Notes under the pieces: generated by a model
What the model was told of the DNA's origin: nothing
What the model saw: the letters and a program-made list of their open reading frames with translations, nothing else
The model's database searches: none
Program-made: the position numbers and the translations under genes
Part shown: positions 45,801-57,800 of the stretch, one piece after another
Position numbering within the stretch: position 1 is the first letter of the stretch
How the letters are laid out: each line of letters opens with the position of its first letter
DNA from: Dermatemys mawii
Lineage: Eukaryota > Chordata > Testudines > Dermatemydidae
Reading direction: 5' to 3'
Length of the DNA: 64,000 nucleotides
Assembly: GCA_007922305.1 (NCBI GenBank)
Contig: ML677365.1
Coordinates: forward strand, 14,376,506-14,440,505

Positions 45801-48800
45801 TGTCAGTGACAGAAATAAACCCTTAGCGATATTTTCAGCATTAAGCTCATTTAGGAGCATTCGAAAGATTCTGATTTGTCTGTTCCTGTAGCAAATATAA
45901 ATGTATCTGGTTTGGGGAGCAATAGCATTAAGGGGAGGCCATGAAGTGGAATCAAGAGCACAGGAGTGAAAAAGAGAACAAAAAATCTGGAATATTGAAG
46001 GTGAAATGCTTATTAAGCATGAAGAAGAAATAAGGGTTGGGACTCAGGAGTGAAGATTACAGAAGTATGAATTGTGGAGAGGATTATGTGCAAAGACTGC
46101 CTGTCATCATTCATGTTTATTATTGTGTCTGTTTAATATCTAACTTACGTTTTATTGACTTTGAAAATCTTTGTGTACGTGAAGCTATCGATCTATCTAA
46201 ATGTGGTATTTTTTCTATATTTTAATTTGTTGTGATTAGTTCTACTTTGATGGTTTGAAATGGTCATGACCAAAAACCACCTGCAATTAAGGATTTAGTA
46301 AAGCATGTGTTTATAAATAAAATTTAGATGTGTCTGCATCAGAACTATTATGATCAGTCAAATCTCATAAATATTTCTTGTCTGTATTTACATAAATTTC
46401 ACTTTCATAGAAATAGTATGATATTCATGTTTCATTTTAAACAGCTGATGATATCAAGCCATGCCCGCGTTGTGCTGCTTACATAATAAAAATGAATGAT
46501 GGAAGCTGCAACCACATGACTTGTGCTGTGTGTGGTTGTGAATTCTGTTGGCTGTGCATGAAAGAGATCTCAGATTTGCATTATTTAAGGTATGTTTAGG
46601 AAAAATAGTTATAGCTATAGATTGAGATAGATATTTTCTCATTTTAAACATTCAACATTTTACCTACAATGATTTTACTTTACTTTACTTTGCTTTTCCC
46701 TGTTTTGATTTCTTCTTTAACTTCAAGAGTGACTGGAATGTTAAATCAATCTGCACTAGTATAAAGTTCTGCTTGGAAGAATAAATGTTCTGTGCTAAAA
46801 TATCTAGGGCCAGGTTGTCCTGTGTCTCAGCAGAGCAGAGAATTAAGCCTCTAGTGTTTATGTATGAGAAATTGAATATATATTTTTTTTCATTTAGGTA
46901 CTTAAAATAGTCACTTTGTTCATCTTATTTCAGGAAATAAAAATCAAATGTGTTCTCAATTTGTTTCAACCTTAGAAAGATGGATGCAGCACATACTTAG
47001 TGTGACAATGAATAGTGTAGATGTTCACAGTAGCTACTTTTATGCAATTCTAGTGCTGATAATTTATTTTGAGTGTTAACTTGATATAATTGGAAGTTAG
47101 TTTTTCATGTGAAAGTGATAACTTGTGTTAGCAGTGAGCAGCAAAAGACTATGTGGTATGATTCGAAGTGCCTTTCAAAGGACATTAGAGCATCTGAAAG
47201 GTCTGAAGAAATAGTTTAACACTCAGTCACCATCTGAGTAACATGAATTTTATTAGATATTGTCATGTCTTAAAGTAACTTATTGGCTCATTTCTAAGCA
47301 GTTGTACGTGTTTGTTTACAATTCGTTTCTATTAGCCCATCAGGTTGTACATTTTGGGGAAAGAAACCCTGGAGCCGTAAGAAGAAAATACTGTGGCAAC
47401 TGGGAACGCTTGTTGGAGCTCCAGTAGGAATTGCTTTAATAGCTGGCATTGCTATTCCTGCTATGATAATTGGAATCCCTGTGTATGTGGGGCGTAAGGT
47501 AAAGTGCACTGTGCTGCTTACCTTGCTTCTGGTTTTAAAATGCAACGCTCTTGATTATGTACACTGGTGTACTTTCAGTTGGCTCTGTTCACCAGTCCTT
47601 CCCAAACAGGTTCAGACAAAACTTGAAAAATGGTTAACATCCTCATTTTATTTGTTTTTCAAAATGTGGCTCTTCTGTTTGCACACACAAAGCCCAAAAT
47701 ATTTAAAAATGGATTCATATAATTAGGCCCATAAATCCTTACTTAGGCATCTAAATAGGAGATTTTTAAAAGTCCTGAATTTCCAATCTCCCTGACCCTA
47801 GTCAGAGCTGGACAATAGAAGAGGAAAAGGTGATTTTAAAAAAAAAAATCCTAGCTTTTCCCTCTGGATCCTGAGAAAGAAAGAAGCCACTAACATATTA
47901 GTGAAAATCCTGCTATATATATAATATGCATATGCCCACACATTTCTCTGTACTTAATGGTTTCTAAATTCATTAAGTTACTAGGGTGTATAAATTTACT
48001 GATCACTAAGTGCAACTATCCACAACTAAACTCGGCGTTTTTGTTGATGTGGAAATAGACAAGGAATTAACACATTAACCAATAAGTAGTTGGTATCTTT
48101 CCTCCAGCAATAAGGTCTGCTACTGGGACTACTAGTGCAAAGCAAATAACAAATAGATAAAAATTATTTTTGTGTATTTATTCTATCTTTTTTCCTAGTT
48201 ATGTAATTCAGGATCAAAAAGAAAGTTGTCCAAAGACCTTTGAAATGCTGTTTTTGGAAGTATTAAGCTACCAGATCTTTCACTTGAGTTACTCAATCCC
48301 TTAAATTCTCATGTTATTTTGTGTTGTTTTTATCAGCTTGAACTCGTAGTGCCGTTGAGTAATCCTAGCTTGCATCTGCCAGTCTGCCTCTTGGTGCTCC
48401 AAAAAATTGTCATTCCTTTCCTTTGCCTCTGCCCAGGTTCTTATGCTGGTCTGGAGTTGTGGAGATTCATCTCTGCCAGGCCCCTCCTTTTTCAGTCCTT
48501 TCTCTCCAGTAAATTATCTCACTTTCCACTACAGTTGCTTTGAAAAATAATCCACACTATTCCCTCATGTTTTAGCACACTTGCTGGGCCCTTGCGTAAA
48601 AGAAGAACAATAACTATTGTTGAATTTCCATGCAAATTACTAATAGCTCTTCCCTCTCTCTCTCTCTCTGTGTTCTTAAAGACCCATATCACCTAAGCAC
48701 CACACATACATACATAAACTGACCTGCACAACAGCCGTGTGAGGTAGAGAAGTATTGTCCCTTTACATCACAGCCTAACCTGAAGAGTAACATCAAAAAA

Positions 48801-51800
48801 CGGGTGACTCATTTCCAAGAGTGATAGGGAAGTGTTAGTACCATTATACAAGGCATTAGTGAGCCCTCATCTGGAATACTGTCTCCTGTGTTTAAGAAAG
48901 TTTAATTCAAATTGGAACAGGTGCAGAGAAGGGCTACTAGGATGATCTGAGGAATGAAAAGCCTGCCTTATGAGAAGAAACTCCAAGAGCTTAGCTTTTT
49001 TAGCCTAACCAAAAGAAGGTTTTGGGGAGATATGGTTGCTCTCTGAAACTACATAAGAGGGATGAATAAGCAGGAAGGAAGAGGAGTTATTTAAGTTAAG
49101 CATCAAGGTGGGACAAGAACAAAGGGATATTAACCGGCGATCAACACGTTTAGGCTTCAAATTAGATGAAGGTTTCTAACTATTAGAGGAGAGAAGTTCT
49201 GGAACAGCCTACTAAGGGGAACAGTGGAGGCGAAATACCTAACTGGCTTCAAGACGGAGTTTGATAAGTTTATGGAGGGTATGAGACTCCCTACAATGGC
49301 ATGTAGCTGATCCGCGACTTTTAGCAGCAAATATTTCCAACAGCCAGTGATGGAACACTAAATGGGGAGGGCTTTGAGTTACTACAGAGAATTTTTTCCC
49401 CAGGTATCTGGCTGCTGGGTCTTACCCATATGCACAGGATCTAACTGATTGCCATATTTGGGATCGGGAAGAAATTTTCTCCTGAATCAGATTGGCAGAC
49501 TCTAAGAGGTTTTCACCTTCCTCTGCAGCAATGGGGTAGGGTCACTTTCAGGCTTAAATTAGTGTAAATAGTGGATTCTCTGTAACTTGAAGTCTTCAAG
49601 TCATGATTTGAGGGCTTCAGTAACTTGGCCAAATGCTATGGGTCCGTCACAGGAGTGGGTGGGTGGGGTTCTGTGGCCTACAATGTGCAGGAGTTCCGAG
49701 TGGATGATCATGATGATATGGTCCCTTCTGATCTTAGTCTATGATCTTGTCCACACTACAGGTTACTTCAATATAAGTTATGTTGCTCAGGGATGTGCAT
49801 AATCCACACTCCCAAGCAACATAAGTTGTACCGATCTAAGCACTAGTGTGGACAGCACTATGTCAGTGAAAGAGCTTCTCCCGCTGACATAGCTACTGTC
49901 TCTAGAGAAGGCAGGAGTTAAGCCAAAGGGTGAGTGCTCTCCTGTTATCTTAGAGCATCTCTACCACAAGCGCTATAGCGGATCAGCAGCACCAAAGTGC
50001 TGTAGTGTAGACATAGCCTATGAGTTCAAGTCTAATTCCTGACCTTAAGAGCTATGGAGAGGTTTTGCTAGCCAAGTTTTGTGGAATAGTAGTCATCAAA
50101 ACTTTGCAAATTCATGTAAGATTTGCTGCAGATAAGCAATTTGGCCTGGCAAATTTCTGAAGTCCTATAGAGCAAGCCATAAATAAAGAGTCTGGTCTTG
50201 CAAACCCCTCATAGATAAGAGAGCAGTAAGACCTCCGCTTTCTGGCTTATCTCAAGTCGGGACAAAAGCACTGGAACCATTCCTGCCGTCCTTCTCAGTT
50301 AAATCTTGGGAAAGGCTATGCTGCTGAAACCCCTTCTCATGTCCCACTTTATTAAAACTATATGGAAAAATAAATTATTAATTTAGCAAGATTTTCTCAA
50401 TGCTTAATATTTAGTAAAGGTGAATGGAAGGAAGAAACAATGATTTATCCCTCATTTTTTAAGTTGATTGCAGTTACAAAAATAATAGATGTAAAAGAAT
50501 ACATGGTGTGGCAATCTGTTCACTCCTTTTACAAGGCTATCATTATTTCATACAAAGTATGCTTTGTGAGAGATCTCTTGAAAACTCATAATTTTCTGAC
50601 CACTACTGTCCTGGTAAAATATGTGTGTCAGCATTGTATGTAAAGTTATACGATTCTACTGTATGACATTACTGAGGCATATTCCCAGTTCGTGCCTGCT
50701 TCTGGTAACTTGTTCCTCAAAGACAAAAGGCAAACTGATCCCTCAGCCAGGTATCAACAAAACCAAATGGAATATCAGCTGATCAAGCGGCCATTCTTTG
50801 GCAGGAAAAAAGGTGTAAGCAAGGATTTTACGTGTTGGCCAAAAAAAAAAATAAAGCTGGAAGTTTCCATCCCATGGACTTTGTCTCATGAACCTCAGCT
50901 GGAGATGATTTTCTACTGAAAGTATAAAGAATGGGGATCAGAAGCCCCAAAACATCTCTTCTTTCATCTCTACTCATGGTATCAACAACACTTGAAGGAC
51001 AAAGAAAGCATAGTTGGAGGGATCCTGGCTGAAAGATTCAGCCAGTAAGACTCCTATAACATGGTAAGAAACCTTTTGCTTTGAATTTACTTAGCTTGTT
51101 AAGTTTAGGTATTAGTTGTGTGTTACTTTTTATTTCATTGTAAACAATTCCAACTTTTATGCTTCCCTACTTGTAATCACTTAAAAGCTACCTTTCTATA
51201 CTTGTTAAATTTGTTTTATTGTTTTATCTAAACCAGTGTGTGTTTGGATTGAAGTGTGTGGGGAAACTTCATTTGGGACAACAAGATTTGTGCATATAAA
51301 TTTTAGAGTGGTCAATTAATTGCAGTCAGCTCAAATTGTTAACTCAAAAAAAAAATCATGATTAAAAAAATGAATCACAGTTTTAATCGCATTGTTAAAC
51401 AGTAGAATACCAGTTGAAATTTATTAAACATTTGTGTTTTTCATGTTTTTCTCTACTTTTTCAACTATATTCATTTTAATAACAGAATACAAAATGTACA
51501 GTACTCACTTTATATTATTTTTTGTTGCAAACATTTGCATGCAAAAATGATAAAAGAAATATTTTTCAGTTCAGCTGATACAAGTACTGTAGTGCAATCT
51601 CTATTGTGAAAGTACAATTTACAAATGCAGATTTTTTTTGTTACATAATTGCACTCAAAACCAAAACAAAGTAAAACTTTATAGTCTACAAGTACACTCA
51701 GTCCTACTTCTTGTTCAGCTAATTGCTAAGACAAACGAGTTTGTTTACATTTATGGGAGGTAATGCTGCCCACTTCTTATTTACAATGTCACTTGACTGT

Positions 51801-54800
51801 GTAAACAGATGTTTGCATGGCACTTTTGTAGCTGGCATTGTGAAGTATTTACATACTAGATATGCTAAACGTTCATATGCCCCTTCATGCTTCCGCCACC
51901 ATTCCAGAGGACATGCTTCTTTGCTGATGATGCTCGTTTTTTAAAAAAAAAATGCATTAGTTACATTTGTGACTAAACTCTTCGGGGGGAGAATTGTATG
52001 TCTCCTGCTCTGTTTTATCCTCATTCTGCCATTTACTTAATATTTTAGCAATCTCAGATGTTGACCCAGCACATATTCTTTTTAAGAACACTTTCACTGC
52101 AGATTTGACAAAACGCAAGGAAATACCAATGTGATATTTCTAAAGATTAGCTACAGTACTTGACCCAAGGTTTAAAAATCTGAAGTGCCTTCCAAAATCT
52201 GAGAGCGATGAAATGTGGCGCATGCTTTCAGAATTCTTAAAAGAGCAACACTCCGATGTGGAAACTACATAACCTGAATCACCAGAAAAGATAATCAGTC
52301 TTCTCTTTGTGGCATCTGACTCAGATGATGAAAATGAGCATCTGTTGGTCTGCACTGCTTTGGATCGTTCTCAAGCAGAACCCATCGTCAGCATGGACAC
52401 GACTGGAATGGTGGTCGAAGCATGAAGGGACATCTGAATCTTGACCGCAGCTGGCATGTAAACATCTTGCGATACCGGCTACAACAGTGCCATGCGAATG
52501 TCTGTTCTCACTTTCAGGTGACATTAACAGGAAGCATGCGCACTTGCAAATGTAAACAAATTTGTTTGAGTGATTGGCTGAATAAGAAGTAGAACTGAGT
52601 GGACTTGTAAGCTCTAAAGTTTTACATTGTTTTATTTTTGAATGCAGGTATTTTTTGATACATAATTTTACATTTGTAAGTTCAGCTTTCACAATAAAGA
52701 GATCGCATTACAGTACTTCTATTAGGTGAATTGAAAAACACTGTTCCTTCTGTTTTTTACAGCACAAATATTTGTATAAAAATAAATATAGAGTGCTGTA
52801 CACCTTGTATTCTGTGTTGTAATTGAAATCAATATATTTGAAAATGTGGAAAACATCCAAAAATATTTAAATAAATGGTGTGTTATTGTTTAAGAGCATG
52901 ATTAATTGCAGTTAATTTTTTTAATCACTTGAGAGCCCTAATAATTTTCTATTAATGAAATGCTGGACTTGTATTGTCCAGAAGGGTGCTGGACTGTAGA
53001 AGACGCACGTTTCTGGGGGAAGTCTGGGACAGGAGTTTGCTGGTGTTGCCCTGCAGTATAATTGATGAGTGGCTGGTTATAGCACTCATACAGTATAGCT
53101 GGGAGTGTTTTGCATGCTAGAGGCTATGTGCAGGCAAACCAGGAGTAGTTACTGTCACAGCGAAGCAGTGCAAAAGGCACCCCAGATTGGAGAATTGAGG
53201 GGACACAGTTGTGTCAGTCCCAACTGTACCCTGGGGATGCCTCGGTGGTGCAGCAAGGAGCAGGGTATATGCACAGCTTGATGTTTTGAGTGAAGTTTAC
53301 TTTTTAAGCACTGATACAGCAATTTTTAGTCTCACGTGTAGTGGCTAGAAACAGTCCAAGGAGGGATAGTTTGTTGTTTTCTGTTTGCTTATTTCAGGTA
53401 AGGGAAATGGAAACAGCGTAGTATAAACATGAGCAAAAGTGAAACAATTACAGAGTTGGAAGTAGCTAGAGTGGAGGCAACAGAAGAGAGAGAACGGCTG
53501 TATCGAATGTGGAAAACAGAGATGCAACTGAAAGAAATAGCTGCTGCATGGGAAGCTGAAGAAGCTGCCCATTGAAGAGCCATGGAGCTGAAGGAACAGG
53601 AAGCTGAACCCCATAAGCGAGCCATGGAGTGGAGACAACAAGAAGCTGAGGAGGAGGAGAGGAAATGTAATCTGGAGCTGATAGAAACGCATGGGAAGAT
53701 CCCAGAGACACTAACATCTCCCATCACTGGAGGAATCCATGGCTGGGACCAGCTGTGTCCTACATACAGAAAGACACACTGCACTGAGGAATATTTTACA
53801 CTTTTAAAAGTCTATGTGAAATTCATAAGATTCCTGAGGACAAGAAAATCCCCACATTGATTGCATAACTGTCTAGTAATTTTTTGTATGTATTTAATGA
53901 ATTGCCAGTTCAGGAAGCTATGATGTATTCTTAATTTAAGAATTCTGTTTTACAAAGATTTCAAATCACCCCTGAAGTGTATAGGGTGAAATTTAGAAAT
54001 CTTAAAAGGGGTATTGGCATGAGTCATGGTGAATATCCCTTTGGCAAAGGATGCACAGAAAAAATGCTTTCATCATTGATATAGACTCTGAATTCTCAAT
54101 GTTACTGTTTGGTTTAATTAATAAATTAAATGTAATTAATTAAACCAAATGTTAAATGACTTACAGAACTTTGCAAGAGCATATGTGGTTGACATTGCAG
54201 TGTTTAGTGGCACTTAGGGTGATCAAAAAGAACACCTGGGAATTGTGCTGTCAAACTCGAGGAAGCAGGCCTAACCATGAAAGCCTCTACTGTAAAATTC
54301 AAGCAACCAGAGTTCCTTGTTTAGGACACTGGGTCGTGGGGGAGTATGAAATATCCCCTGATCATTTGAAAGTTGAAACCATTGTAAATTGGCCTGTACC
54401 CCGAACCAAAAAACAATCATCGGTGTGGTAAACTATCACAGAACGTGTATGCTTGGATTCATTGACATTGTAACTCCAATCATAGATTTATGTAAAAAGA
54501 CCCGGCCAAATAGAGTCGTTTGGGATAAAAGCATGCCTGAAAAGATTTGAAAAGATAAAGAAAATCTTGTTGGAAAAGCCTGTTCCAGCTAGCCCTGATT
54601 TTACAAAATGATTTAACTGTGTACAGATGCATCAGACATTGATCTGGGTGCAGTTACTATTGCAAACAGCAGAGACTAACAAGAAGCCCCCTATTGCCTT
54701 CTTAAGTAAAAGTTGACCCCAACTATTCTGTCAGAGAAAAGGAATGTTATGCTATGGTGTGAGCAGTTAAGCAACTGCAGCCCTACCTTTTGAATAAAAG

Positions 54801-57800
54801 TTCAGGTCTTAACACAGAGGTAGGCAAATTACGGGCTGCAGGCCACATCCAGCCCACAGGACTGACCTGTCCGGCTGTTCTACTCCCAGCCCAGGAGGCT
54901 AGCTCCCAGCCCCTCCCATGCTGTTCCCCCTCCCCTGGAGCTACACCAGCAGCATGGCTTGTACCGGCCCACATCCCAGGCTTTCCAATAAGCCAGTCCT
55001 GCCACTCTGAGTGGTAAGAGGGCAGGGAGCGGGGGTTGTGGGTTACATGAGAGGCAGGGAGTCCTGGGGGCAGTTGGGACGGGGAGCAGTTGGATGGGGC
55101 AGAGGTTCTGGATGGGGGTGCTGTCAGGGGATGGGGAGCAGGGGGTGATTGGATAGGTGTGGGAGTCCCGGGGACCTGTCGGGGGTGGGGGTGTGGCTAG
55201 AGGTCAGGAAAGAGGGGAAGGGGGTTGGATAGGGAGTGGGGCCCCGGGGAGCAGTTAGGGACAGGGGGTCCTGGCAGGGGGAACAGCATGCCCCCTGCCC
55301 TTGTCAGGGGACAAGGGCAGGGGGCTTGGATGGATCAGGGGGGCAGTTGGGAAGTGGGAGGGGGCAAATAATTTTGGGGTCCAGGCTGTTTGGGGAGGGT
55401 ACAGCCTTCCCTATCCGGCCCTCCATACAGTTTCACACTCTGATGTGTCCCTCAAGCCAAAAAGTTTGCCCATCCTTGTCTTAACAGATCATTCACCTTT
55501 GATCTGACTAAACAGAATTAAAACCTCAAATTCCAAGCTTCTACACTGGAGCCTCATATTTCAAGAGTTTGATATGGAAATTGTGCAAATAAAGGCATAA
55601 GAAAATATGGTGACAGATGCTTTGTTCAGTAAAGAGAGCCCTGACCTACTGCCCATGAGTCATCCTGTGGCTAACCCTCTGGCAGTTTTGTAAGGTGAGG
55701 GGAGATGTGACTGTCTCTACCCATATGTTCATCCCTTTTACCCCATGATAAATTTCGTACAAAGTTTGCCTTGTGAGATATCATTTGAAAACTTGTAATA
55801 TGCTGATCAGTAATGTCCTGATAAAATGTGTGGCAACATTGTATGTAAAGTTAGAAGATTCTACTGTGTGACATTACTGAGACATATTCCAAGTTTAGAG
55901 AAGCCGGCACAAACCAGTTCCTCAAAAACAAAAGGCAAACTGACAACTCAGCCAGTTATCAACAAAATCAAATAGACTATCACCTGGACACGCAGCCATT
56001 CCTTGGCAGGAAAAAGGGTGTGGGCAAGGAATTTACATCTTGACCAAAAAAACCCAAACAGCTGGAAGTTCCCATCCCACAGATTTTCCATCTCCTGAAC
56101 CTAAACTGGAGATGATTTTCTATGAAAAGTATAAAGAATGAGGAACACAAGCCCAAAATCATCTTTACTCATGGCATCAACAACACTTAAAGGATAAAGG
56201 AAACATCATTGGACTGCGGGAAGGGTTGTGCGGGGTGGGGGCGGGGATGGAATCCTGGCTGAAAGAAAGATTCAGCCAGTCAGACTGCTAGAATATGGTG
56301 AGAAAGACCTTTTACTTTGAATTCACTTAGCTTGTTAAATAAGTTAAATAGTATTAGTTGCATTTTACCTTTTTTGTTCTATTGTGACCAATTCTGACTT
56401 ATGCCTCTTTACTTGTAATCACTTAATCTTTCGGTAGTCAATAAACTTTTTTCATTGTTTTATCTAAACCAGTGTTTGTTTGAACTGAAAAGTTTGGGAA
56501 ACTTATATTTGTGCATATAATTTTCTGTTAATGAAATGAAGGGTTTTATATGAGCTTGTATTGTCCAGGACAGCATTGGGCAGTACTAGATGCGCATTTT
56601 GTGAGGGAAGGGGGAAGTGGTGAGACTGGAAGTTTGCTGTTGTTGCCCTCTGGTGTAGTTCATTGGTGGCTGGCTATAGCACTCATACAGTATAGCCAGG
56701 AGTGATTTACAGGCTAAAAGCTGTATGGGGGCAGACCACAAGTGGCTGTTCTAACAGCAAAGCAGTGTAAAAGGCATCTCAGGTTGGAGAATTGAGGGGA
56801 CATGGCTGTTCATCCGTCCGGATTGTACCTTGTGGAATGTCACACATGAGGATCATAGGGACTTCTTAATACGTATGTTTTCTTTTTTAAAATTGTATAC
56901 ATTAAATAATACATTTTTCTGACTGATTTTATATTAATGTCCCTCTTTGAGAGGCTAACTTTTAAGGAGGAACATGTAAGGATTTAAATTAATAGTGTAT
57001 AGTTTCTCTAGCTGAGAGCACACAACAGACAGCCCTATAGCAGAACAGAGCCAAAGCTATTTACGTTATGTTATGTGCAATGTATCCTGAAACCCTCTTC
57101 TTTCTTCTTCCCTCAAGATCCACAATCGATATGAAGGCAAAGACATTTCGAAACACAAACGAAACTTGGCAATTGCAGGTGGTGTAACCTTGTCTGTAAT
57201 AGTTTCTCCAGTTGTAGCTGCAGTAACTGTAGGTAAGCAAATACCACCACTGTATGAGAAGACTTGTACAGACACTTATTAATAAATCACTCTCGGTGAA
57301 TGGAGATATTAGTTCCATTTTACAGATGTGGAAATGGAAGGATAAAAAAGTTGTAACTTAAGTGTCAAGACTTTAGAGATGCTAAACCTAAACACTTCTT
57401 TAATTTGTAATTTTCATATTGAAGCTGTTTTCAGATTTTCATAATCTAATTTTTTTTATTTAAAAAGAAAATACAGTTTAAACTGCTTTTAAAGGGCACT
57501 GTAAAAATGGCACCTTAGCATCTTTATGTGTGTGCCAGTGATTCCAGAGCAAATATGGAATTTTAAATTTGTTTAATAATTCTTTAATATCTGACACTGC
57601 AAGCTCAGATTTGATCTTCGGGAGACAAACTCGGTTCTTTCCTTCTCTCACTGAGATTTACGTTGAAGAAAAATAGGGTTGCAGCTGGTGTCACCCTCAG
57701 CACATTCCTGACACAGAGTTGTGTAGGACAGACACCCCCTAATTCTGTGGGAACTGGGACCTGGCTGCAGCTTTATTGCCTTCTCACCCCACAGCTATTT

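Larger units (their letters stand above)
50507..56844 (+). mobile_element. Degraded Ty3/Gypsy-like LTR retrotransposon with nested insertions
   Basis: Two long direct repeats (about 50507-53240 including an insertion, and 55706-56844) flank about 2.5 kb. Flanks catgg (50502-50506) and catga (56845-56849) suggest a 5-bp duplication. The internal region has a charged, Glu/Lys-rich gag-like frame from 53429, a reverse-transcriptase segment at about 54228-54480 with a PCLGH ... KVETI ... WPVPRTKKQ pattern, and an RNase H segment at about 54690-54790 (YSVREKEC) that continues after a MITE with TDHSPL. Frames are interrupted by stops (for example a TGA in the gag-like frame near 53574) and no protease or integrase is recognised, so it is inactive. 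The assignment rests on motif order only. Confidence 0.8.
47499..57117 (+). other. RNF19A: RNF19A intron 5 (9,619 bp), transposon-rich
   Basis: Phase-0 GT..AG intron. From left to right: unassigned DNA (47499-48814), a CR1 3' end (48815-49745), a MITE (about 49746-50018), unassigned DNA to 50506, a Ty3/Gypsy-like element with two nested hAT elements (50507-56844), and 273 bp of unassigned DNA before exon 5. A (CT)n run lies at about 48652-48669. Confidence 0.9.

Noticed and set aside
48652..48669. (CT)n run considered as a splice acceptor tract
   Set aside because: No AG with a coding continuation follows; a simple repeat in intron 5.
53345..53784. Minus-strand frames of 115-131 codons rich in Phe, Ser and Leu
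   Set aside because: They are the antisense of the charged gag-like frame of the Gypsy-like element on the plus strand.
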